Assembly: GCF_014873145.1 (NCBI RefSeq)
Contig: NZ_JADBEK010000001.1
Span: 744,001-808,000 of the forward strand
Source of the DNA: Nonomuraea angiospora
GTDB lineage: Bacteria > Actinomycetota > Actinomycetes > Streptosporangiales > Streptosporangiaceae
Length of the DNA: 64,000 nt
Direction: 5' to 3'
Of the stretch, positions 1 through 7,141 are shown one piece after another. The notes below the pieces were generated by a model that saw only the letters and a list, made by a program, of their open reading frames with translations, was not told the origin of the DNA and ran no database searches. Positions within the stretch are counted from its first letter, which is position 1. The number at the start of each line of letters is the position of its first letter. Both the position numbers and the translations under genes were made by a program.

Positions 1-303
1 GAGGACTTCGCCGAACTCAAGACCTCGGGCGCCACCCTCGCGATCGCCGGCACCCGCACCGTCCCGCTGTTCGCCCCGGGCTCTGCCCGCCCGGCGGACA
101 ACCACAGCGTGATCATCGAGTTCCTCGTCGACGACGTGGACCGCGTTCACCAGAACCTGACCGGCTTCGTCACCGGCTTCGTCACCGAGCCCACCACGAT
201 GCCCTGGGGTAACCGGTCGCTGCTGTTCCGCGACCCCGACGGCAACCTCGTCAACTTCTTCACCCCCGTCACCCCGGCAGCCATCGAAAAGTTCGCACGT
301 TGA
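1..303 (+). CDS. VOC (glyoxalase/bleomycin-resistance) family protein, 5' truncated by window edge
   Basis: The reading frame is open from the first base and ends at TGA 301-303. The visible 100 residues end with the VOC-type signature RDPDGNLVNFF, the last beta strand of the beta-alpha-beta-beta-beta fold. VOC proteins bind a divalent metal or small ligands and act as glyoxalases, dioxygenases or antibiotic-binding proteins. The substrate cannot be told from this fragment. Its start is outside the window. Confidence 0.8.
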   Translation, partial: EDFAELKTSGATLAIAGTRTVPLFAPGSARPADNHSVIIEFLVDDVDRVHQNLTGFVTGFVTEPTTMPWGNRSLLFRDPDGNLVNFFTPVTPAAIEKFAR

Positions 304-352
304 CGCCACGCACAGCCGCTCACGCGGGAGCGCTGAGATCCTCGGGCTCCCG

Positions 353-463
353 ATGAACGCGTCCGCCAAGTCCAGGAGCGTCAACAGCAAGGGGCACCGG
401 AACGCACCGCTGACCCCGGAGGGACGTCTGCGGTTGTGCCTGCGGATCGACGCCGGCCGGCCG
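353..463 (+). pseudogene. IS481-type transposase N-terminal relic
   Basis: An ATG at 353 opens a short frame containing HRNAPLTPEGRLRLCLRID, which resembles the conserved N-terminus of IS481-family transposases (the region before the helix-turn-helix). After the AGRP at about residue 37 the similarity stops and the rest (catalytic DDE core) is absent, so this is only a remnant. I recognise it from memory of the family; it is short, so the call is moderate. Confidence 0.5.
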
Positions 464-520
464 GGGAGCCGGTGCCTGGAGCAGGCCGGTACGGAGCCCG
501 TACGGCGGTCTATCTGCGGC

Positions 521-541
521 TTTTAAACGATCTGTTTAAAA
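521..541. promoter_or_regulatory. Perfect inverted repeat, probable operator
   Basis: TTTTAAAC (521-528), five-base spacer GATCT, then GTTTAAAA (534-541): a perfect 8-bp dyad, very AT-rich in a GC-rich setting. A TTGACA hexamer starts 8 bases further on (549-554). The position, 44 bases before the ATG of the small HTH gene at 585, suggests the binding site of a dimeric regulator, possibly that gene's own product. Confidence 0.55.
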
Positions 542-584
542 CAGTAAGTTGACAATAGATCGAGTGCTGCGGCATCGTGAGCCC

Positions 585-1022
585 ATGCCTACAGATGCCG
601 ATCAGCACCTCGATCCCTTCACTCCTCCGCATCCCGAGCAGGCACGCGCGCAACGCGTGCACGCGTCCCTGTTCCGGATCGCCGAGCGGCACGCGGTCAC
701 TGATGAGCAGCGCGGCCGGCAGACGCATGCGTCGGCCATCGGTCCGCACGAAGCCGTCAGGCTCGTGGCGTTCCTGCTCAGCGGAGCCGCACGGCTCGAT
801 GACGGGGAGCCGGAGGTCGATCACGCCGACATCACCGCGGCGTTGAGTCTCCTCCCGCTGGTGCGCGGGGAGCTGGACGCGCTGGAGGCGGGCCTGCTGG
901 AGATGGCGCGGGGGCGCGGCATGACCTGGCAGGAGATCGCGTTCGGGCTCGGGCTCGGCACCGCGCAGGCCGCCAGGCAACGCCACGAACGCCTCGCGGA
1001 CCGTGTCGAAGGACTGGAGTAG
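585..1022 (+). CDS. Small helix-turn-helix DNA-binding protein
   Basis: This is a 145-residue acidic protein. The C-terminal third, with LEMARGRGMTWQEIAFGLGL followed by AARQRHERL, looks like a sigma-region-4/HTH-type DNA-binding helix pair, similar in layout to small actinobacterial regulators found beside Hsp20-type genes. The ATG at 585 is preferred over the in-frame TTG at 549, because that TTG lies inside the TTGACA promoter-like hexamer. No neighbour shares its strand closely, so its target is unknown. Autoregulation through the palindrome at 521-541 is an inference. Confidence 0.55.
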   Translation: MPTDADQHLDPFTPPHPEQARAQRVHASLFRIAERHAVTDEQRGRQTHASAIGPHEAVRLVAFLLSGAARLDDGEPEVDHADITAALSLLPLVRGELDALEAGLLEMARGRGMTWQEIAFGLGLGTAQAARQRHERLADRVEGLE

Positions 1023-1467
1023 CGCGGGCCTCCAGCCTCGTCATTCCTACTCGCCGGGGCCGAGGGCGGCCGGATTCGGGCCCGCGGAATGGGGCGAGCA
1101 GGTCCATCCGGTCGAGTGCGGGGCCACTGAGGAGGGTCTCGGCCTCATCGGCAAGACGGTCGCGCGGCACGAGGCGGTGCGCCGGGCGGTCCTGCCGCGG
1201 ATGGCCGGGTCGCTCATGCGCGGCCAGGTCGCCGCCGCTCTGGTCGATGCGGCGCAGCGGGCACGGCGGTGCCGGTAGGGAGCCTTGTCGCGGCGCGTAG
1301 CGTCGACGCGCGGGTCAAGCCGGGCCGGTGGCCGCGCTGGGTTCGGGAAGGTCGCCGGCGTCGGTGGCTGTATCGCCGGCGGGTCCGCGGACAGGACGGC
1401 ACGCGGCGCGGTCGTCTCGAGGGTCATCGTCGTTGCGAGGGCGAGGGCGAGGGTCCTGGATGGGCCC
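1023..1467. other. Non-coding or decayed stretch between convergent genes
   Basis: The 445 bases between the HTH gene and the end of the methyltransferase gene contain no frame with recognisable protein features or a convincing ribosome-binding site. Open frames here are short, Arg/Pro-rich and typical of GC-rich noise. The stretch probably contains decayed coding DNA and the 3' region of the RiPP operon. Confidence 0.5.
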
Positions 1468-2259
1468 TCATACGGCCGGATCCGACCGGCGGGCGACGTA
1501 CAGGATCCGGTCGTGGTCGTCCTCGTCAGCCGGGTCCCGTGCCGGCGACGTCCCCACCAGCCCATGGGCGGCCACGACGCGCAGCCCGGCCTGCTCGGCC
1601 ACCTCCCGCACCGTCCGCTCCGAGTGGTGCCGTTGCACGTGGCGCATCGACAGCCGCTCCCACCCCACGCCGTTCCGCTCGAACAGGTCGAACTGCGTGA
1701 TCACGACCGCGTTGGCCTCGATCCGCGGGGACTCCGCGAACCAGGCCACGTACCGGTCGCCCCGGTCGGCGACCGTGGGGACGCCGAACATGCGGCGGTA
1801 GTAGCCGATGGTGTTCAGGTCGAAGACCAGCACCCCGTCCTCGGTGAGCTGGTGGCGCGCGGCCGTCAGCGCCTGTCGCAGCTGGTCGGTGTCGGTCAGG
1901 TACGTCATCGGCACGTCCACGCACGCGACCACGTCGAAGCCGGTCAATCCGGGCGGGGGCTCCTGCAGCCGTCCCACCAGGAACCGGATCTCCTCGGCCC
2001 CGGGCCGGCGGCGGGCCGTCGCGACCATCGCGGGGGACAGGTCGTAGCCGGTCACCTCGAACCCGTGCTTGCGCAAGGCCACGCTGCTGCGGCCGGTTCC
2101 GCAGCCGGCGTCCAGGAGCCGCCGCCCGCCCGATCCGTACCGATCGACCGCCTCCACGAAGCGGGCCACCAGGCTGGAGGTGTCCATCCGCGCGTTCAGC
2201 TCGTCGTAGCGGACCGCGATGCCCTCGTAGGCGGCCAGGGTCTCGTCCACGTGCGCCAT
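1468..2259 (-). CDS. Class I SAM-dependent methyltransferase of the RiPP cluster
   Basis: A 263-residue Rossmann methyltransferase. Motif I LLDAGCGTGRSS lies at residues about 48-59, followed by TGYDLSPAM (motif II) and FDVVACVDV (motif IV region). The start ATG at 2259 has a good Shine-Dalgarno (CCAGGAGG). It is the third gene of a minus-strand unit: P450, 21-residue precursor peptide, methyltransferase, with 88 bases between the peptide stop and this start. In this setting it most likely methylates the peptide product (N-, O- or C-methylation cannot be predicted). A stand-alone methyltransferase unrelated to the peptide is possible. Confidence 0.8.
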   Translation of the reverse strand: MAHVDETLAAYEGIAVRYDELNARMDTSSLVARFVEAVDRYGSGGRRLLDAGCGTGRSSVALRKHGFEVTGYDLSPAMVATARRRPGAEEIRFLVGRLQEPPPGLTGFDVVACVDVPMTYLTDTDQLRQALTAARHQLTEDGVLVFDLNTIGYYRRMFGVPTVADRGDRYVAWFAESPRIEANAVVITQFDLFERNGVGWERLSMRHVQRHHSERTVREVAEQAGLRVVAAHGLVGTSPARDPADEDDHDRILYVARRSDPAV

Positions 2260-2301
2260 GCGTGCCTCCTGGGTGCGGGTGCCCCGCCGCGTCGGGAGCC
2301 G

Positions 2302-2334
2302 GGCCGTGCCGGGTCCAACCGGCCCGGCACGGCC
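2302..2334 (-). terminator. Strong hairpin between precursor gene and methyltransferase
   Basis: Perfect 12-bp GC-rich stem (2302-2313 with 2323-2334) and a 9-base loop, placed 13 bases after the precursor stop codon. No U-tract follows, so rather than a full terminator it may be an attenuator or 3' stabiliser that raises precursor mRNA over methyltransferase mRNA, a common need in RiPP operons. Confidence 0.6.
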
Positions 2335-2346
2335 GACGGAGATGGA

Positions 2347-2412
2347 CTACCAGACGAACCATGCCTGCCGGTTGACCCGGCGGCCGGTGACCCGGCGCAG
2401 CAACTTCCTCAT
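2347..2412 (-). CDS. RiPP precursor peptide, atropopeptide/bitryptide type (WxxW core)
   Basis: A 21-residue peptide: a basic leader MRKLLRRVTGRRVNRQ followed directly by the C-terminal AWFVW and a TAG stop. The ATG at 2412 is preceded by a near-perfect Shine-Dalgarno (AAGGAGGTGA at 2419-2428 on the minus strand), unusually strong for so small an ORF. It sits 64 bases after a cytochrome P450 stop codon. Known single-P450 RiPPs have the same C-terminal pattern: tryptorubin A core AWYIWY, cihunamide core WNIW (the 'bitryptides', defined by WxxW with Trp-Trp crosslinking). Here the core would be AWFVW or WFVW. The crosslink itself is inferred, not seen. Confidence 0.85.
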   Translation of the reverse strand: MRKLLRRVTGRRVNRQAWFVW

Positions 2413-2430
2413 GGAGCTCACCTCCTTTCC

Positions 2431-2467
2431 TGACGACTCCTGACGAGTCCTGACGACTCCTGACGAC
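2431..2467 (-). repeat. 10-bp tandem repeats upstream of the precursor ribosome-binding site
   Basis: Three tandem copies of TGACGA(C/G)TCC plus a 7-base partial copy (plus-strand reading) fill the gap between the P450 stop at 2477 and the precursor Shine-Dalgarno. On the transcript this reads as repeated GTCGTCAGGA. It may set spacing, act as a repeated translational element, or simply reflect slippage. Confidence 0.8.
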
Positions 2468-2476
2468 CGAGGGCGG

Positions 2477-3682
2477 TCAGGTCCGATGCGGGGTCCGGCG
2501 CAGCTGGAACGGGGGAGGGGTGATGATGCCCGCGACGTGGGGCCGCCCGCGACCGCCGCGTACCTCCAGACGGGCCCCGTCCGTCACGGCGGAGAGCAGG
2601 TCGCAGGCCAGGTTGCGGGCGACGACGGCGCCGGCGCAGGTGAACGGGCCGCCGCCGAAGGGCAGCCAGGGCCCGCGGGGACCGGGGCCGTCCCATCTCC
2701 CGGGCCGGAAGCGGGTGGGCTGCGGCCAGTGGCGCTCGTCGCGGTGCAGGAGATAGGCGCAGACCGACACGCTTTCTCCCGGTTCCAGCCGCACCCCGCC
2801 GACCTGGTGCGCGCGGAGTACGGGGCGGCCCATCAGCCACGCCACCGGCCACAGCCGCAGCGACTCCCGTACGGCAGACTCCGCGGGCACGGCCGCCAGG
2901 TCGACGCCGTCGGTCGCGGCCGCCAGCAGCGCCCAGGCGACCACGTGGCCCACGGGCGCCACGGAGGTCCGGAACAGCAGCAGGTACACCTGGGCGAGCT
3001 GGGCGGCGGGCGTGCCGGGCGGGGCGGCCTCGAGTATGGCGTCCAGCAGGTCGCCGGGCCGGTCGGGCCGCGGACCGGCCCGCCGGGCGAGCACCTCGCC
3101 GGCGAGCGCCCGCACCACGCGCGCCCACAGCGCCCGCCGCAGCACGCTCGCCAGCCGGCCGCCGGGCCGGATCAGGACGTCGTTCCGCACCACCTGCGCC
3201 ATCAGCTCCCGCAGGGGCGGCGGGCTGTCCGGCCGCAGCAGCGCCCCGGCCAGGAACCGGTACGCGGCGGCGCGCCCGGCCGAGGGCCACTCGCTGACCT
3301 CCCCGAGTTCCGCCACCACGGCGGGCAGCCGCTCGCGATGCGCGGCCAGATGGGCGCGTAAGGTCGCGCGGGCCGCCCGCCCGATCGCTACCTGCGTCTC
3401 CCGCGGCTCCAGCCGGCCGCCGCGGACGTGGAAGAAGTCGGACACGTCGTCGTAGTGGCCCTCCTCGTCGTGCAGCACCCGCAGGGCCTGCGCCGGGTCG
3501 GCCACGCACAGCGACCCGTCGTCGGGCAGCCGGAACACCGGGCCCCGCTCCCGGGCCGCGTGCTCGACGAACCCCAGCGGGTCCCGGCGGTACCACCGCG
3601 CCGCCCCGCCCGGCCACGGCCGCGTCCCGCCCGGAGCGGCCCGATCCGGTCCTCCGACCGCCGTCATTCCCACCTGCCCCAT
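2477..3682 (-). CDS. Cytochrome P450 of the RiPP cluster (probable peptide crosslinking enzyme)
   Basis: A 401-residue P450. ExxR is seen as ESLRLWP and the heme loop as FGGGPFTCAG, with the Cys thiolate ligand intact but Phe in the position usually held by His or Arg. The I-helix reads FRTSVAPVGH and lacks the usual AGxxT acid-alcohol pair, as happens in P450s doing radical coupling rather than hydroxylation. ATG 3682 is used here; ATG 3667, five codons in, has a better-placed GGGGCAGG and may be the true start. It is first in the operon ahead of the WxxW precursor peptide. By analogy with tryptorubin/cihunamide P450s it would form Trp-based C-C or C-N crosslinks. Confidence 0.85.
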   Translation of the reverse strand: MGQVGMTAVGGPDRAAPGGTRPWPGGAARWYRRDPLGFVEHAARERGPVFRLPDDGSLCVADPAQALRVLHDEEGHYDDVSDFFHVRGGRLEPRETQVAIGRAARATLRAHLAAHRERLPAVVAELGEVSEWPSAGRAAAYRFLAGALLRPDSPPPLRELMAQVVRNDVLIRPGGRLASVLRRALWARVVRALAGEVLARRAGPRPDRPGDLLDAILEAAPPGTPAAQLAQVYLLLFRTSVAPVGHVVAWALLAAATDGVDLAAVPAESAVRESLRLWPVAWLMGRPVLRAHQVGGVRLEPGESVSVCAYLLHRDERHWPQPTRFRPGRWDGPGPRGPWLPFGGGPFTCAGAVVARNLACDLLSAVTDGARLEVRGGRGRPHVAGIITPPPFQLRRTPHRT

Positions 3683-3783
3683 GCATCCGAGAGATCGGGT
3701 GTACGCGCACGCCCGCGGCAAGGACGACACCAAATCAGGAATAGTGCCGGTTGATAAGTGAACGGTGAGGAGTATCGCCACCG

Positions 3784-3812
3784 AATTTACAGAATTGGTG
3801 GAATCTCGGCAA
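3784..3812 (-). promoter_or_regulatory. Candidate promoter of the RiPP operon
   Basis: On the minus strand, TTGCCG (3807-3812), 17 bases, then TAAATT (3784-3789), in an AT-rich island about 100 bases before the P450 start. The -10 region overlaps an imperfect dyad (CCGAATT-TACAG-AATTGG, 3781-3798), which could be an operator. This is a pattern match only. Confidence 0.4.
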
Positions 3813-3950
3813 TGAACGCGTTGCGTGGTAATGGCATCGCCGACCGTGTGCGCCGCGCCTGACCGGGGCTTATTCGCGGCCAAAAGGAAGACGGCGCTAT
3901 ATCTCCGAGAAAGTGCGAAGGCGAAATGGCATTTACCGCCGCGCACGGAG

Positions 3951-3985
3951 ACCGCGACGCCGCGCCGGGATCGCGGCGTCGCGGT
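3951..3985 (-). terminator. Terminator hairpin after the subtilase gene
   Basis: Perfect 14-bp GC-rich stem (3951-3964 with 3972-3985), 7-base loop, 19 bases after the stop codon of the S8 peptidase. It lacks a U-tract, as many actinomycete terminators do. It separates the peptidase transcript from the RiPP operon. Confidence 0.75.
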
Positions 3986-4004
3986 CAGCCCTCCGGGTGG
4001 CCCG

Positions 4005-7000
4005 CTACGAGCCGACCGCCCAGGCGCGGGTGATCGTCTGGACGACGCCCGCCCCCGACCGGTCGCCGGCCGTAGCGCGGAGCGAGATGTGGCCCGCGCG
4101 CGGGTTGGTCACCAGCGCGGTCCATCCGCCGCCGGTACGCACGACGGGCACCGCCCGCCACGTCACGCCGTCGTCGGTGGAGGCCTCCAGCGCGAGGTCG
4201 CGCACGGCCGGCTCCGGCGCGTCCGGAGCGCGCTCGACCCGGATCGGCACCCTGGTGACCGAGCCCGGACGCGCCCGGTTGGCCGCGTCGAGCCCGGCGG
4301 GCGCGAAGCGGACCGCCATCAGCGGCAGCCCCTGCGTCTTGTCCGTGTGCTGCGAGCGGAACGACCACACCGACTCCACCGCGGTGGACAGCGCTCCGGG
4401 CCGCTTGGCGGTGGCCGTCAGCGTGTAGGCCGCGGGCTCGGGCGGCAGCATCGCGACGAGCGTGCAGCCCTCTTCGAACGTGCACTCCGCGACCGGCGCC
4501 CGGGTCACGACCGCGCCCTCACGGGCCAGCACCAGCTCGCCGGTGGCGGCCCTGTCCATGCCGGTGCGCCCCGCCCCGGCGTCGGCGAACAGCCGCGCCG
4601 CGCTGAAGAAGAGCTCGTCCCCGGTACGGCCGCCGGCCGACGTGGCGAACGACGGGCCGGCCACCGCGGCGTTCCACACCTCCCGGGCAGCCTGCGGCGC
4701 GACCTCGGAGGCGATCTCCCAGGTGCCGCTCCTGACGAGGGACGTCCACCGCAGGCCGGGAGTGCGGTGATGGGTGAGGGTGCCGGGCAGCGGCACGCTG
4801 ACGGGCACGATCGCCAGCGCCCAGGCGCCCGCGGCGGCCTGCACGCCCACGAGGACCTCCGCGTCCTGCGCCGTCCCCGTCGCCCGGTACGTGGCGGTGG
4901 TCCGGATCAGGTCCTTGACCCGACCGGCGAGGCCGGGGTCCTCGGGCAGGCCGCCTTCGCGGCGGTCGACGAGGTCGTAGCGGTGGCCCGGCCGGGACCA
5001 GACGCTCCTGCTCATGTACGACAGGCCCGCCTGCCGGAAGGGAAGGACCTGGTAGCGCGTGCCGGGCGACTCGAAGGGCACGAGGGCGATGGACCAGGCG
5101 CCGTTGGACAGCCGCTGCTCCAGGGTGTCCGCCCGCACGGCCGCGGGATCGTCGAGCGTGAAGCGGATCTCCTTGCCTTCGCGGGCGTCCAGGGTGAGCT
5201 GGACGTCATGGCCGGCCACGCTCACCGGGCGGTGCGCGAGGGTGTCCAGACCGGGCTCGCCCAAGTTCACGAAGAGGTTCCACTCGCCCTTGGTCAGGCG
5301 CATCGTCACGTCGCCCTTGACGTCGATCCAGCGCTCCTCGCCGGTCGCCAGGTTGTAGATCACGCCGAAGCCGCTCGTGGGTGCCCCGTCGGAGCCCACG
5401 GCCTTGACGGACACGTCGTAGGACTCGGGCTCGACCCAGGCGTTCGCGAGCGTGCGCACGCTCTGTCCGCCGGCCGTGGCCGTGACGACGCCGGGGTAGT
5501 CGCCCGGCGCCTTGCCCGTGGCGTCGAGGGTCAGCGTGAGCTGGGCCTGCCCCCGCGCGGGCACCTCGAGCCTGTCCACCGGCAGCTTCAGCACCTCACC
5601 CTCGGCCTTGAGGTCCAGCGTGATCGGGGTGTCGGCGGTGTTGTGGTACGTGACCGTTCTGGTGGTGGCCCGGTCGCCGGGGGAGCCCCACAGGTGGGCG
5701 GCGGAGACGCTGACGGGCTCGGCCACGAGCGTGCGCTCGGTGGCGGCGACCAGGTCGACGCGCCCGCCGCCCTGGTCGAAGATGCCGGCGCCGGCTTTGG
5801 CCGATTCGACCAGCGCCGCCTTGATCCGCTCGCCGTTCCAGTCGGGATGTCGCTGGGCGATGATGGCGGCGGCCCCCGCGACGTGCGGCGCCGCCATCGA
5901 GGTCCCCTTGTGCGCGATGTGGCCCCCGCCGAGCTGGGCGGCCACGATGTCGGTTCCGGGCGCGGAGATGTCCGGTTTGACCGCGTGGTCGAACGAGCGC
6001 GGGCCCCGGCTGGAGAACTCGGCCGTCCGGTCGTCGCGGTCCACCGCCCCCACGGTGAGCGCCGCGTCCGCGCTGCCCGGCGAGTTCACGGTGCCGGGCT
6101 CGCCGTCGTTGCCCGCGGCGACCACGAAGAGCGTGCCCTTGGTGGCCGACAGCGTGTTCACGGCCAGTTCGAGCGGGTCGAGACCGGGAGTGTCCTGGCC
6201 GCCGAGGCTCATGTTGACGACCTTGGCCCCGGCCTCGCCGGCGGCCCACTCCATCCCGGCGAGGATCGCCGAGTATGGGGCTCCGAACTGGTTGCCGACC
6301 TTGCCGACGGCAAGAGTGGCCCCGGGGGCCACGCCGCGGTACTTCTGCCCGGCCCCGGCGACGATCGAGGCCACATGGGTGCCGTGGCCGTAGTCGTCGC
6401 CGTCGGGGTCGTCGGTGAAGTTCTTGGACTTGGTCACCACGTCCTTGAGATCGGGGTGGGTGGCGTCGTAGCCGGTGTCCAGCACGGCCACCGTGACGCC
6501 TTTGCCGGTCAGCCCCTTCTCCCACACCTGGGGAGCGCCGATCTGCTTGACGCTCCGGTCGAGGGCGAAGGGGACCAGGGCGTCGAGCCAGATCTTGCCC
6601 GGCCGGGCGCGGGCCGAGGTGAGCTGCCGCCACGTCTGGACGGCGGTGTCCTTGCGGATGCCGCCCGCGGTCAGGCCGAGGTCGGCGAAGCCGCGGGCCT
6701 GCCTGGCCCCCGCGGGCAGGCCCGACTGGGTGATGATCGGGATGTCGGGGCGGTCGGCGTCGCCGTACCGGGAGGAGAGCAGCCCGGTCACGTCGAAGAG
6801 CCGCTCGTCGAGGACACCGCGCGCGATGAGCGGGGCGGCGTCGGAGGGGATGACGATGAGGTGGCCGTCACGTTCGCGGATCGTGAAGCGCACACGCCTG
6901 CCCTGCGCGGGCTCGACGCGATGGCCTGAGGCGCTCACCACGACCCTGTCCCCGGTCAGCAGCGTCACCGTTCCCGCGGCCCGGGGCGGAGCTGCGCCGG

Positions 7001-7070
7001 GAGCCGGGGGAGGCGCTCCGGGGAGCGGGGGAGCGCCTAAGAGCGCCAGTGAGAGCAGAACCTTGATCAT
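4005..7070 (-). CDS. Secreted S8 family serine peptidase (subtilase)
   Basis: A 1021-residue exported subtilisin-like protease. ATG 7070 is chosen because GAAAGG lies 7 bases upstream; a GTG two codons earlier is less well placed. The sequence has an N-terminal signal peptide, a propeptide region (about 30-180), then the catalytic triad: Asp in VAVLDTGYD (about 197), His in GHGTHVAS (about 231), Ser in GTSMAAPHVAG (about 389). The roughly 550-residue C-terminal part is beta-rich, probably Fn3-like sandwiches and a P-type domain. It is likely a general extracellular protease. Its closeness to the RiPP cluster invites the idea of leader removal, but a terminator separates them. Confidence 0.93.
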   Translation of the reverse strand: MIKVLLSLALLGAPPLPGAPPPAPGAAPPRAAGTVTLLTGDRVVVSASGHRVEPAQGRRVRFTIRERDGHLIVIPSDAAPLIARGVLDERLFDVTGLLSSRYGDADRPDIPIITQSGLPAGARQARGFADLGLTAGGIRKDTAVQTWRQLTSARARPGKIWLDALVPFALDRSVKQIGAPQVWEKGLTGKGVTVAVLDTGYDATHPDLKDVVTKSKNFTDDPDGDDYGHGTHVASIVAGAGQKYRGVAPGATLAVGKVGNQFGAPYSAILAGMEWAAGEAGAKVVNMSLGGQDTPGLDPLELAVNTLSATKGTLFVVAAGNDGEPGTVNSPGSADAALTVGAVDRDDRTAEFSSRGPRSFDHAVKPDISAPGTDIVAAQLGGGHIAHKGTSMAAPHVAGAAAIIAQRHPDWNGERIKAALVESAKAGAGIFDQGGGRVDLVAATERTLVAEPVSVSAAHLWGSPGDRATTRTVTYHNTADTPITLDLKAEGEVLKLPVDRLEVPARGQAQLTLTLDATGKAPGDYPGVVTATAGGQSVRTLANAWVEPESYDVSVKAVGSDGAPTSGFGVIYNLATGEERWIDVKGDVTMRLTKGEWNLFVNLGEPGLDTLAHRPVSVAGHDVQLTLDAREGKEIRFTLDDPAAVRADTLEQRLSNGAWSIALVPFESPGTRYQVLPFRQAGLSYMSRSVWSRPGHRYDLVDRREGGLPEDPGLAGRVKDLIRTTATYRATGTAQDAEVLVGVQAAAGAWALAIVPVSVPLPGTLTHHRTPGLRWTSLVRSGTWEIASEVAPQAAREVWNAAVAGPSFATSAGGRTGDELFFSAARLFADAGAGRTGMDRAATGELVLAREGAVVTRAPVAECTFEEGCTLVAMLPPEPAAYTLTATAKRPGALSTAVESVWSFRSQHTDKTQGLPLMAVRFAPAGLDAANRARPGSVTRVPIRVERAPDAPEPAVRDLALEASTDDGVTWRAVPVVRTGGGWTALVTNPRAGHISLRATAGDRSGAGVVQTITRAWAVGS

Positions 7071-7093
7071 AAGCACGCCTTTCTGCTGGGTGA

Positions 7094-7129
7094 GGCGGGC
7101 CGCCCGGGGTGCTGTGCGAGCGGCCCGCC
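7094..7129 (-). terminator. Terminator hairpin after the secreted unknown gene
   Basis: GGCGGGCCGC (7094-7103) pairs perfectly with GCGGCCCGCC (7120-7129) around a 16-base loop, just downstream of the stop at 7142 on the minus strand and before the subtilase start. Confidence 0.65.
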
Positions 7130-7141
7130 CTTACCGTCCGG

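Noticed and set aside
549..577. Full sigma-70 promoter with TTGACA at 549-554
   Set aside because: No acceptable -10 hexamer 16-18 bases downstream; only the -35-like hexamer is noted with the palindrome.
1003..1278. A 91-residue plus-strand frame after the small HTH gene
   Set aside because: It overlaps the HTH gene end, has no ribosome site and no recognisable features; treated as non-coding.
3825..6929. A 1034-codon open frame on the plus strand opposite the subtilase gene
   Set aside because: Antisense shadow of a GC-rich gene: composition is Arg/Gly/Val-biased, no domain, no ribosome site, while the minus strand has an intact catalytic triad and signal peptide.
4005..7070. Subtilase as dedicated leader peptidase of the RiPP cluster
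   Set aside because: It is secreted, separated by a strong terminator and an own promoter region, and known bitryptide/atropopeptide clusters rely on unlinked host peptidases.
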